DNA of 12,563 nucleotides from NCBI GenBank assembly GCA_003171235.1, contig PMYM01000118.1, forward strand, positions 1-12,563, read 5' to 3'. The stretch comes from Phycisphaerales bacterium. GTDB taxonomy: Bacteria; Planctomycetota; Phycisphaerae; SM23-33. The position numbers and the translations under genes were made by a program. The notes under the pieces were generated by a model that did no database searches, was not told the DNA's origin, and was given only the letters and a program-made list of their open reading frames with translations. Positions 1 to 6,484 of this stretch are shown here, in pieces. Numbering within the stretch: position 1 is the stretch's first letter; the number at the start of each line of letters is the position of its first letter.

Positions 1-200
1 CTGACCGCCGCCTCATAGTTCTTCACCACGTCAACCGTTTCAATCGTGCACCGGCCGTTCAAGTGCTCCCGGCAGAGGCGATGCAGGTTGGCCAGGGCTT
101 GTTTGGAATTCGGCCCGTTGCCCGCCACGAACAGCCGGAGCAAGTAGTGGCCACGTTTCCCTTTCCCTGGACGGAGCTTGGCTTTGGGCGACGGGCTCAT
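1..200 (-). CDS. kaiB: KaiB-like protein (N-terminal 66 residues; 3' end off window)
   Basis: The gene starts at ATG 200-198 and reads leftwards off the window, so only about two thirds of a typical ~100-residue KaiB is visible. After a basic N-terminal tail (residues 1-17) comes the KaiB signature, with YLLRLFVAGNGPNS at residues 19-32 and TVDVVKN near residues 55-61. Both match the first beta strand/helix and the VIDVLKNP strand of the thioredoxin-like KaiB fold. In cyanobacteria KaiB changes fold and binds the CI ring of KaiC in its night state. Its start overlaps the kaiC stop by four bases (ATGA), so translation is probably coupled and both proteins come from one transcript. There is no separate ribosome binding site spacer beyond kaiC's last codons. 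The C-terminal half, which decides fold-switching behaviour, cannot be judged here. Confidence 0.88.
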   Translation of the reverse strand, partial: MSPSPKAKLRPGKGKRGHYLLRLFVAGNGPNSKQALANLHRLCREHLNGRCTIETVDVVKNYEAAV

Positions 201-1666
201 TTCTCACCGCCCTTCTCGGCGGCTTCTCCCGCCCGAACCGATGGGAGTCGCAGGTTGTTGGGGAACTCGATGCCCTGGTCGGTAATGTAGAACGACTCGC
301 GGCGATTGGAGTGCCCCGAGCCTCTGGACTTAATGATGAGTATCTGTCGCCCGATCTCCTGCCCGGCATCGACGAAGCGCAGGTGGATGACCGCGTCCAC
401 CACGGAGGAAAAGCCGATGCCGCTGAGTTCCTCGCCGCCGCCCGCCAGGCCGGTGATCTGGTTGGTCAGGATGCAGGTGATGCCGCGCTCCTTGACCACG
501 TTCACCAGCCGCATAAGGTAATCGAAGGCCGCCTGTTCGGACCCCATTCGGACGCAGGCGGAGATGGCGTCGAGCACCAGGTGGTCGGGCTTGAAGCTGT
601 CCATGGCCTGGAGGGCGCGGATGAGGTGGTTGTCAGACCCCATGGCCTCGGGCAGTGCGGTTTGCACCATGAGTTTTTGGGTCCGCAGGGCCGGCCGCAG
701 GTCGATCCCGGTGCTGAGCATCCCGGAGATCATCGCCTCCTGGGATTCCTCAAAATTCAGGTATAACACCTTCTCCTGGCGACGGGAGGCGGCCTGGGCG
801 AACGCGCTGGCCAGCATGGTCTTGCCCGTGCCGCTGGAGCCCGCAATAAGGACGCAGGATGCGCGTCGGAAGCCCCCGTTCAACATGGCGTCCAGACCGG
901 CCAATCCGGAGGAGACCTTTTTCCCCAGCGGCCGATGTGTCAGCTCCGAGTGGGTCAGCGGAAAGAGGACGATGCCGCTTTCGCCAATGACGTAGGGATA
1001 CTCGTTGGTCCCAAAGCCGGAGCCGCGATACTTGATCACCCTGAGTCGGCGCGTCGCCACCTGTCCCGACACGCGATGGTCGAGGCGGAGGACGCAGTCC
1101 GCCATGAACTCCAAAAACTCGTATTGAGAGGCCATATCCTCTCCGCCATGAGCCTTAACGGAAAGGATGCTCGTCATCCCCTGTTTAATCAACCAGTCGT
1201 GCAGCCGGTACAATTCGTCGCGTTCGCGCCGCGGGTCGCCGAAAACCCGCAGCAGCACGTCCAGCGCATCCATCACCACCCGCCGGGCCCGAATTCTCTT
1301 GGCGTGTCCGCCCACAATAGCCAGCAGGCCCAGGATGTCGAATTCGCCCGAGAGCACTTCTTCCCCGTCGAACCGCGCCTCGACGATGGCCACCTTGCCG
1401 GCCTTCTCCAGGGCCGGCAGGTCCCACCCCATGGACATCGCGTTCCTGCGGATTGCCTTGGCGCCCTCCTCGAACGTGACAAACACGCCGGGCTCGCCCG
1501 CCAGAGCCCCGCGGCAAATGAACTCCAGGCCCAGCACGGTCTTTCCCGATCCCGGCCCACCACTGGCCAGCGTGGTCCGGCCTCGAGGAAATCCGCCCTC
1601 CAGCACTTCATCCAGGCCGGAGACTTGGGTTGGCACTTTCGGAATGGGCCGACATCTTGCGGGCAT
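197..1666 (-). CDS. kaiC: Circadian clock-type ATPase/kinase KaiC
   Basis: This is a 489-aa double-domain RecA-like ATPase with the KaiC layout. The CI domain has Walker A GGPGSGKT at residues 36-43 and the catalytic pair E66-E67 in TFEE. The CII domain has Walker A GSSGTGKT at 276-283 and E306-E307 in NFEE. Walker-B-like aspartates lie at D133 and D366. By alignment from memory with Synechococcus KaiC, the phosphorylation sites S431/T432 correspond to S420/S421, giving a Ser-Ser pair as in many non-cyanobacterial KaiCs. The C-terminal tail after the last strand is about 20 residues shorter than in the cyanobacterial protein, where it forms the A-loop and KaiA-binding tail, so KaiA-independent working is likely. 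I chose ATG 1666 because GAGAAGG lies just upstream and because homology starts at once. The frame is open to ATG 1735, but those extra 23 residues look non-coding. kaiB follows with a 4-base overlap. Confidence 0.93.
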   Translation of the reverse strand: MPARCRPIPKVPTQVSGLDEVLEGGFPRGRTTLASGGPGSGKTVLGLEFICRGALAGEPGVFVTFEEGAKAIRRNAMSMGWDLPALEKAGKVAIVEARFDGEEVLSGEFDILGLLAIVGGHAKRIRARRVVMDALDVLLRVFGDPRRERDELYRLHDWLIKQGMTSILSVKAHGGEDMASQYEFLEFMADCVLRLDHRVSGQVATRRLRVIKYRGSGFGTNEYPYVIGESGIVLFPLTHSELTHRPLGKKVSSGLAGLDAMLNGGFRRASCVLIAGSSGTGKTMLASAFAQAASRRQEKVLYLNFEESQEAMISGMLSTGIDLRPALRTQKLMVQTALPEAMGSDNHLIRALQAMDSFKPDHLVLDAISACVRMGSEQAAFDYLMRLVNVVKERGITCILTNQITGLAGGGEELSGIGFSSVVDAVIHLRFVDAGQEIGRQILIIKSRGSGHSNRRESFYITDQGIEFPNNLRLPSVRAGEAAEKGGEK

Positions 1667-1850
1667 GGCCTTCTCTTTTCTGCGACTTCGCCTTGTCGTC
1701 CTGATGTTGCTGCCGCACGCCGCTCTCGCCCCCACAGACCATGACGATGCAGGAGTTCTGCCTGGCCCAACTCCGTGCCACAGGTGGTTCTCCCGTCAAA
1801 CCCACAAGCGCTTTCCGCCCTGGAATTCCTGGGGCTTTTTTCGCACCGCC

Positions 1851-1907
1851 GGAAACAAAAAGCCGACGTGGCTGGGCATCCAGGAAGGATGCCCAACCAC
1901 GTCGGCT
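1851..1907 (-). terminator. Strong intrinsic terminator (minus strand)
   Basis: Arms 1861-1881 and 1887-1907 form a 21-bp inverted repeat with a single mismatch and the five-base loop 1882-1886. Read on the minus strand, the stem is followed at once by a T tract (TTTTTGTTT, about 1852-1860). On the plus strand no T tract follows, so it acts on leftward transcription only. It lies between gdhA and kaiC, which share that direction. It would therefore end transcripts from gdhA or from the promoter-like site at 2003-2030, and it would insulate kaiC or attenuate its expression. Confidence 0.85.
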
Positions 1908-1998
1908 TACTCGTCAACGAGCCTCCCGGCACGGCCAGGCTGCCCTTCATCTAGTCATCCGATTTGGAGCCCATGCTTTCGCATGCGCCCCGCTACGC
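1851..1998 (-). ncRNA. Candidate small RNA or kaiC leader RNA
   Basis: A transcript starting about seven bases after the TAGAAT box at 2003-2008 would run roughly 145 bases to the terminator at 1851-1907. It would contain a hairpin capped by a GAAA tetraloop (stem arms 1972-1976 and 1981-1985). It carries no convincing open reading frame and matches no riboswitch or RNA family that I can recognise. It could be an independent small RNA. It could also be the 5' leader of kaiC with an internal terminator, since kaiC begins 185 bases further on in the same direction. The evidence is only the promoter-structure-terminator arrangement. Confidence 0.3.
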
Positions 1999-2002
1999 CC
2001 CC

Positions 2003-2030
2003 ATTCTAGCGCGGCGGGCGCCCTAAACAA
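2003..2030 (-). promoter_or_regulatory. Sigma-70-like promoter upstream of the terminator hairpin
   Basis: On the minus strand TTGTTT (2025-2030) is followed after 16 bases by TAGAAT (2003-2008). The same TAGAAT -10 hexamer occurs in front of two other genes in this window (9038-9043 and 9255-9260), which supports it as a local promoter form. Transcription would run towards kaiC. Confidence 0.4.
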
Positions 2031-2330
2031 GCCAATTTTGAACATCTCGCCCCGTTCCCGGTGTCGTAGCGGCACTTTGCGCAGGGATCAGCCACTTCAA
2101 ACAGGAGTACCTGGGCGATGGCCCCAAGGACAGCGGCCCTGGTGGAGAAAGTCCGCGAACTCGGCCTGCAACCGTTCGTCCAGCCGCAACCCGCGGGGAC
2201 GCCGCATCTCTTGCCGCACGCCGTCGTTGCTCGGGCTGGCAAACCCGTATCCGGGTTGGCGTCGCCCGCGCTGCTTGGCCTGCGGCAAAATCCGCTCCGT
2301 CGCAGCCCGTGTAGGTTCTGTCAGAGCCCC

Positions 2331-3719
2331 TTACTGAATGCCCTGCTCAAGCATGGCGTTGGCAACCTTGGTGAAGCCGGCGATGTTGGCGCCGCGGAGG
2401 TAGTCCACGTAGTCGCCGTCCACCCGCCCGTATTGGACGCAGTTGCCGTGGATGGTTCGCATTATGTGTTTGAGCTGCTGGTCCACTTCCTCGCGCGAGC
2501 GCCGCATGCAGCCGGCGTTCTGGGTCATTTCCAGGCCCGAAACCGACACGCCGCCGGCGTTGGCGGCTTTGCCCGGGCCGTACAGGATGCGGGCGTTCTG
2601 GAAAACCTCCACCGCCTCGGGCGAGGAGGGCATGTTGGCGCCTTCGGCCACGCAGATGCAGCCGCTCTTAACCAGTTCCTGGGCGTCCTGCTCGATGATC
2701 TCGTTCTGCGTGGCACTGGGGAAGGCCAGATCGCAGGGCACGCTCCAGGGTTTGCGTGAAGCCATGAACGTGGCCCCCTTGAAATGCTCGGCGTACTCGC
2801 TCATGCGCCCGCGACGCACGTTCTTGAGCTGCATGACCCATGCCAGCTTCTCGGCGTTGATTCCGTCGCGGTCGACGATCGTCCCGCCCGAATCCGACAG
2901 GGTGACGGGCTTGGCCCCCAGGGCCAGCAACTTTTCCACCGTGTACTGGGCGACGTTGCCCGAGCCGGACACGGTGGCCACCTTGCCCTTCATGTCCTGC
3001 CCTCGCGTGGCCAGCATTTCCTGGGCGAAGTACACCGCCCCGTAGCCAGTGGCCTCGGGACGCAGGTTGGAGCCGCCCCAGGCCATTCCCTTGCCCGTCA
3101 GCACGCCGTTGAAGCGGCGGGTCAACTTGCGGTACTGCCCGAAAAGGCAGCCGATCTCGCGCCCGCCCACGCCGATATCCCCGGCAGGAACGTCGATGTC
3201 CGGCCCGATGTGCCAGACCAACTCGCTCATGAAGGCCTGGCAGAATCGCATGATCTCACCCTCGCTGCGCCCGTGGGGATCGAAATCGCTGCCGCCCTTG
3301 GCCCCGCCCATGGGCAAGGTCGTCAGGCTGTTCTTGAGCACCTGCTCGAAGGCCAGGAATTTCAGGATGCTCGGGCAGACCGACGGGTGAAAACGCAGCC
3401 CGCCCTTGTAAGGCCCGATGGCCGCGCTCATCTGAACGCGATACCCGCGGTTGACCTGCACCTCGTTGCGATCGTCCACCCAGGTCACGCGGAAGGTAAT
3501 CATGCGGTCGGGCACAACCATGCGCTCGAGGATGCGGGCCTCGCGGTAGGCGCGGTTGGCCTGCACCACCGGCATGACCGTCCGCACCACTTCTCCCACC
3601 GCCTGGTGGAACTCCACTTCACCGGGGTTCTGGGCAATTACCCGCTCCATGAACGCTTCAGCGACCTGCGTACAACTGCCACCGGCTGCCGCGTGCTTAC
3701 TCGGGGCTAAGATCGACAT
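2331..3719 (-). CDS. gdhA: NADP-type glutamate dehydrogenase
   Basis: This 462-aa hexameric-type enzyme interconverts 2-oxoglutarate plus ammonium and L-glutamate in the cytoplasm. It can be followed end to end against E. coli GdhA (447 aa). Substrate-site lysines lie in GPYKGG (K105) and FEQVLKN (K129), and the catalytic lysine in PMGGAKGGSDFDP (K141). The catalytic aspartate is in PAGDIGVGGRE (D181), and the Rossmann loop is SGSGNVAQ (251-258). The strand-end sequence SDSGGT near 275-280 matches the SDSSGT of the NADP-specific E. coli enzyme, so an assimilatory NADPH role is likely. AGGAGA sits 5-6 bases before ATG 3719. A 102-aa gene ends 44 bases upstream on the same strand, probably in one operon. 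The terminator at 1851-1907 is the first strong stop downstream, more than 400 bases after the stop codon. Confidence 0.96.
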   Translation of the reverse strand: MSILAPSKHAAAGGSCTQVAEAFMERVIAQNPGEVEFHQAVGEVVRTVMPVVQANRAYREARILERMVVPDRMITFRVTWVDDRNEVQVNRGYRVQMSAAIGPYKGGLRFHPSVCPSILKFLAFEQVLKNSLTTLPMGGAKGGSDFDPHGRSEGEIMRFCQAFMSELVWHIGPDIDVPAGDIGVGGREIGCLFGQYRKLTRRFNGVLTGKGMAWGGSNLRPEATGYGAVYFAQEMLATRGQDMKGKVATVSGSGNVAQYTVEKLLALGAKPVTLSDSGGTIVDRDGINAEKLAWVMQLKNVRRGRMSEYAEHFKGATFMASRKPWSVPCDLAFPSATQNEIIEQDAQELVKSGCICVAEGANMPSSPEAVEVFQNARILYGPGKAANAGGVSVSGLEMTQNAGCMRRSREEVDQQLKHIMRTIHGNCVQYGRVDGDYVDYLRGANIAGFTKVANAMLEQGIQ

Positions 3720-3763
3720 TGTTTCTCCTATGTGTTATTTCAGGCAGGGCGGCCCGAAGGGGG

Positions 3764-4072
3764 CTACCGCTGTCCCGCACAGATCCTTTGAATCGAATCC
3801 AGGTAGAACTTGATCACCCAGAACTTCTCCAGGAACTCGGGCCAGCCGCACTGGGGCACGAAGCCTTGCTCGGCCTGGGAAGTGATCAATCCGCCGCCCG
3901 TGGCGCAGACCTTCAGTTCCGCCCAGACGTCCGTCCAGGCCTTGTTGGCATCCTGGCTGACCGACCCGGCCACCTTCAGCAGGTGCTGCAACTCCACCAT
4001 GGGGGTGAAGGGAAGCACCTGGGGCAGTTCGCCGGGCAGTTCGTCCGTGCCGCGGTGCGCCTCTTGACTCAT
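3764..4072 (-). CDS. Conserved-looking protein of unknown function upstream of gdhA
   Basis: This is a 102-aa soluble, mildly acidic protein with no signal peptide or membrane segment. I do not recognise its family. The C-terminal half is rich in aromatic residues (GWPEFLEKFWVIKFYLDSIQ, residues 76-95) and looks like a real folded domain. The preceding part has a helix with AWTDVWAELKV (45-55) and a glycine run followed by GLITSQAEQGF (61-71). Start ATG 4072 is chosen because GAGGTG lies a few bases upstream and because the frame above it, open to 4378, translates into non-protein-like sequence. The gene is first in a probable operon with gdhA, 44 bases apart. A role linked to glutamate metabolism is possible, but the evidence is position only. 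Confidence 0.68.
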   Translation of the reverse strand: MSQEAHRGTDELPGELPQVLPFTPMVELQHLLKVAGSVSQDANKAWTDVWAELKVCATGGGLITSQAEQGFVPQCGWPEFLEKFWVIKFYLDSIQRICAGQR

Positions 4073-4422
4073 CCTGCACCTCGAGTGGCGTCCTGGGCCT
4101 CGCCTGCCGCATCCGCTTTCTTCGCCAGCGGAACGGCCAGCCTCGAACGCCGCCTGTACCATACGGGAATTCCGATTCCGGCCCAGCCGCAGAGATAGCC
4201 CATGGTTTGTGCATGTACCATCCGCACTGTAATACCCACGAGTTACACATTGATTACCTATAACATGCGGTAGACGAGTGAATAGACGGTGCGACTTGGG
4301 CCAATGGGCTTGACAGATAACTGGCGGAAGAGCACAATCATGGGCGGCTGAAGCGCCAACGGTGCTAAAGTCGGGCACTTACCGCCGGAATATGCGTGGC
4401 GGCGGGCAAACATGGGTAATTC
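4073..4422. promoter_or_regulatory. Divergent promoter region of the gdhA operon and the LuxR-HTH gene
   Basis: These 350 bases separate two divergent transcription units. The stretch about 4205-4290 is clearly richer in A/T than its surroundings, with GTAAT at 4231-4235 and ATTAC some 20 bases later as a spaced inverted repeat. Such a composition fits a regulatory region. A good promoter for the rightward gene lies at 4310-4338. For the leftward operon I see only partial boxes (for example TATTAC on the minus strand near 4229-4234) and no convincing pair. No gene is supported here. Confidence 0.5.
4310..4338 (+). promoter_or_regulatory. Sigma-70-type promoter of the LuxR-HTH gene
   Basis: A perfect TTGACA (4310-4315) is followed after exactly 17 bases by CACAAT (4333-4338, four of six consensus positions). 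The predicted start near 4345 leaves a leader of about 78 bases before ATG 4423. Confidence 0.6.
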
Positions 4423-5418
4423 ATGGTCAATAAACGTCCTCCTAAGACCCGCGGGCCTCGCCCGGTGAAAGCGGTGGTTCCGCGCGCCCAGATCGAGTGG
4501 GCGTTGCGGGAGCGGGTCAAGGAACTCAATTGCCTGTACACGATCTCACGCCTGCGCGAGTTGTACTTTAATTCCACCGATCGTTTCCTGCAGGGCGTCG
4601 TGGAATGTCTGCCGCCGGCCTTCCAGTACATCGACTGCGCCTGCGCCCGCATCACCTACCAGAATCACTGCTACGTCAGCGAGCGATTCCAGGCTAGCCG
4701 GTGCCGGATCGCGGCCGCCTTCCAGGTGGAGGCCCGTCCGGCCGGTACGGTCGAGGTGTTCTACCGCAAGCTCCCCCCCGGCGCCGAGGCCGAGCCGTTC
4801 ATCCGCGATGAATACGTGCTGATGAAGGCCGTGGCCGAACGCATCGGCACCTTCCTGATGCACCGCAAGGCCGAAGAGGACCTGCAGCAGACGCACGAGG
4901 CCCTGCAGCGGGAGCACCATGCGCTGCAGGACACCAACACCGCCCTGCGAACGCTGCTCTCGCGGCTGGCCGAGCAGAAGCGCGAGATCGAGGCCTCCAT
5001 ACTCATGAACATCCAGAAGCTGCTGATGCCCATCGTGTATGAGTTGGAGCTGGAGGTTACCGGCCGCCAGCGCTCGTTCGTGACCCTGCTGCGGCACAAC
5101 CTGCAGGAGATCGCCAGCCCGTTTCTTACCCAGATGTGCCGGGACTACGTCGAGTTGACCCCGGTTGAACTGGCCATCAGCACCATGATCCGCAACGGGC
5201 TGTCCACCAAGGAAATCGCCCAGCTTCGGGCAGTATCTCCGGCCACGGTGCGGCGGCATCGGGAGAATATCCGGCGCAAGCTCAAGCTGACCAACCGTAA
5301 GCTCAACCTGGTCACCTTCCTGCAGGCTGCCTCCGACAGGACGGCCGATTCGCCCGCTCTCGCGCCCGAGCAGCGCCAGCCCCCGCCCGCCCAGCCCATG
5401 CCGGCATCGCCAGCGTGA
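4423..5418 (+). CDS. Regulator with GAF-like sensor, coiled coil and LuxR-type HTH
   Basis: This 331-aa soluble protein has three parts. Residues ~22-150 resemble the GAF-like input module found before histidine kinases, including the LRERVKELNCLYTISRL entry helix (28-44) and a cysteine-containing core DCACARI (71-77). Residues ~148-195 form a coiled coil (EEDLQQTHEALQREHHALQ and onward). Residues ~243-303 are a LuxR/NarL-type helix-turn-helix with LTPVELAIS, STKEIAQLRAVSPATVRRH and IRRKLKL. This HTH resembles those of the PAS-HTH regulators known in Deltaproteobacteria and Planctomycetes. The C-terminal tail (311-331) is rich in proline and alanine. There is no receiver domain, so control would come from ligand binding, redox or partners and not from Asp phosphorylation. 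The start codon is preceded by only a weak ribosome binding site. It is divergent from the gdhA operon, so a role in controlling it is possible but unproven. Confidence 0.85.
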   Translation: MVNKRPPKTRGPRPVKAVVPRAQIEWALRERVKELNCLYTISRLRELYFNSTDRFLQGVVECLPPAFQYIDCACARITYQNHCYVSERFQASRCRIAAAFQVEARPAGTVEVFYRKLPPGAEAEPFIRDEYVLMKAVAERIGTFLMHRKAEEDLQQTHEALQREHHALQDTNTALRTLLSRLAEQKREIEASILMNIQKLLMPIVYELELEVTGRQRSFVTLLRHNLQEIASPFLTQMCRDYVELTPVELAISTMIRNGLSTKEIAQLRAVSPATVRRHRENIRRKLKLTNRKLNLVTFLQAASDRTADSPALAPEQRQPPPAQPMPASPA

Positions 5419-5553
5419 ACCTTTCCTGGCAGTTCGCACGGGGATGGCTCTTTGGCCGCGCGGCGGTCCGCGTTGCCGGGGCTTCCGCCGGCATGGAATG
5501 GCGGCCCGGAGGGCATTGCGCGTGCAATCCACAACCCACAACTCAGAACCGGC

Positions 5554-6255
5554 CTACTCCCCCGCGGGGGCGTACCCGACCGACTGGGCCAGGGTGATCC
5601 GCTGGTTGTCGCGCAGGCCCATGGCCTTGGCCAGCACCGGTTGATCGATCAGGTGGCGCACCACCGTGGCCAGGCCCTCGCTGGCGCAGAAGAGATAGAC
5701 GTTCTGGGAGATGAAGCCGGTGTCGGCGCCGCCATAGAAGGCCTTGTCGGTCTCGGTCAGGCTGCGGTCCATCCTGGAGTAGTCGGCCACGAAGACCAGG
5801 TTGACGGCGGCGTCCTTGACGAAATCCTGCCGCCCGGTCAGTGCCCGCAGGTCCTTATCCGCCACCAGCGTCAGGTCGTGCGTTTTGGGGTTGAACAGCC
5901 ACAGGCCGTCGGCCTTGGCCACGTACACGTCGATCTCCTGGCGATTCATGGCCGAGGGGGCGGTGTGGCGGCCGTCCTGGCGGTTGACCCCCCAGGCCGC
6001 CCAGAGCAGGTCGCTGAGGGTCTGATCGGAGAGCTTGCGGTCGGCAAACGCCCGCGCCGACTGGCGTTTCTTCAGCGCCTCCATCAGGGGCATGCCGCCC
6101 TCGGCGCGGGGCTTGGGCAGTGCGACGCGGACGGGCGCGGAGGTGGTGGCGGCGGCTGTCGTGCCCGGCTGCTGGGCCAGGGTAGTCCACGTCACCGAGA
6201 CAAGAGCGACGGCGACGATTGCACTCGCGAATGCGATGATCCTGGGCAGGTTCAC
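5554..6255 (-). CDS. Exported nitroreductase-family flavoprotein
   Basis: This 233-aa protein starts with an N-terminal hydrophobic segment (residues 5-24, after NLPR) that looks like a signal peptide or lipid-free anchor ending near LAQQ. A linker and a nitroreductase/SagB-type FMN domain follow. Family features seen are KKRQSARAF (62-70), LSDLLWAAWGVNR (80-92), PSAMNRQEIDVYV (100-112), GGADTGFISQNVYLFC (175-190) and LAQSVGYAPAGE at the end. These match the phosphate-binding Arg/Ser, the central core and the GYP-like tail of the family. The start is GTG 6255, because AAGGAG (6263-6268) lies seven bases upstream and the promoter at 6283-6312 would begin transcription near 6276. The frame is open further upstream to an ATG at 6276 and another at 6312, but these lie at or before the predicted transcript start. 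The substrate is unknown. An extracytoplasmic location is unusual for this mostly cytoplasmic family. Confidence 0.85.
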   Translation of the reverse strand: MNLPRIIAFASAIVAVALVSVTWTTLAQQPGTTAAATTSAPVRVALPKPRAEGGMPLMEALKKRQSARAFADRKLSDQTLSDLLWAAWGVNRQDGRHTAPSAMNRQEIDVYVAKADGLWLFNPKTHDLTLVADKDLRALTGRQDFVKDAAVNLVFVADYSRMDRSLTETDKAFYGGADTGFISQNVYLFCASEGLATVVRHLIDQPVLAKAMGLRDNQRITLAQSVGYAPAGE

Positions 6256-6282
6256 GGATTGTCTCCTTCTTGACATGCCCGA
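6256..6282 (-). promoter_or_regulatory. Ribosome binding site deciding the GTG start of the nitroreductase gene
   Basis: On the minus strand AAGGAG (6263-6268) is followed by seven bases and GTG (6253-6255). The ATG at 6274-6276 has no comparable site and coincides with the predicted transcript start. The shorter GTG form also gives a cleaner signal-peptide N-terminus. Confidence 0.65.
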
Positions 6283-6312
6283 ACAATAGACCGCCGCAGG
6301 CGCTTCAGGCAA
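6283..6312 (-). promoter_or_regulatory. Sigma-70-like promoter of the nitroreductase gene
   Basis: On the minus strand TTGCCT (6307-6312) is followed after 18 bases by TATTGT (6283-6288). The expected start near 6276 gives a leader of about 20 bases, just long enough to include the AAGGAG ribosome binding site. Confidence 0.5.
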
Positions 6313-6484
6313 GCTCCATTTGCCCAGTCCGGACCGCGTGGCGGCCGGCCGGGCAACTGTATTTGAACCGGCATTTGGACTATCATTGCCGTCGCGTCAG
6401 GCTTGGCCGCCGGTCTGCCCCCGGCTGAAATGGCCGCGCAGTCCTGGCGAACTCCTCAGGACTGAGTAGATAAGGACGTCTGCC

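Larger units (their letters stand above)
1667..2330. other. Gene-poor interval between gdhA and kaiC
   Basis: I recognise no protein gene in these 664 bases. Open frames on both strands (up to about 200 codons on the plus strand, 60-80 codons on the minus strand) have low-complexity or cysteine/arginine-rich translations without a family signature. The interval does hold structure. There is a strong minus-strand terminator (1851-1907), a promoter-like TTGTTT-N16-TAGAAT on the minus strand (2003-2030), and a small GAAA-tetraloop hairpin (1972-1985). There is also a 6-bp perfect hairpin with tetraloop at 2242-2257, 74 bases after the gdhA stop. The part next to kaiC (1667-1850) should contain its promoter or leader, but no convincing sigma-70 box pair is seen there. 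Confidence 0.6.

Noticed and set aside
1273..1950. 225-codon minus-strand frame overlapping the kaiC start and the terminator
   Set aside because: It reads through the terminator hairpin and then out of frame across kaiC; Arg/Pro/Ser-rich translation without family features.
2006..2288. Short minus-strand frames (63-78 codons) after gdhA, one with paired cysteines
   Set aside because: TTG or weak starts, no ribosome binding site seen and no motif; the cysteine spacing is not enough to call a zinc-ribbon gene.
2784..3710. 308-codon plus-strand frame antisense to gdhA
   Set aside because: Histidine/valine/arginine-rich mirror translation typical of high-GC antisense frames; gdhA on the other strand is conserved end to end.
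4073..4378. N-terminal extension of the 102-aa gene to 4378
   Set aside because: The extension covers the A/T-rich promoter region, is not protein-like, and an internal ATG with a good ribosome binding site exists.
5515..5528. attgc/gcaat hairpin between the LuxR-HTH and nitroreductase genes as a terminator
   Set aside because: The stem is five base pairs and no T tract follows on either strand.
4546..5541. 331-codon minus-strand frame antisense to the LuxR-HTH gene
   Set aside because: No recognisable domain; the plus-strand frame has clear GAF-like and HTH segments and a consensus promoter.
5452..6273. 273-codon plus-strand frame antisense to the nitroreductase gene
   Set aside because: Low-complexity Gly/Val/His-rich translation; the opposite strand has nitroreductase motifs, promoter and ribosome binding site.
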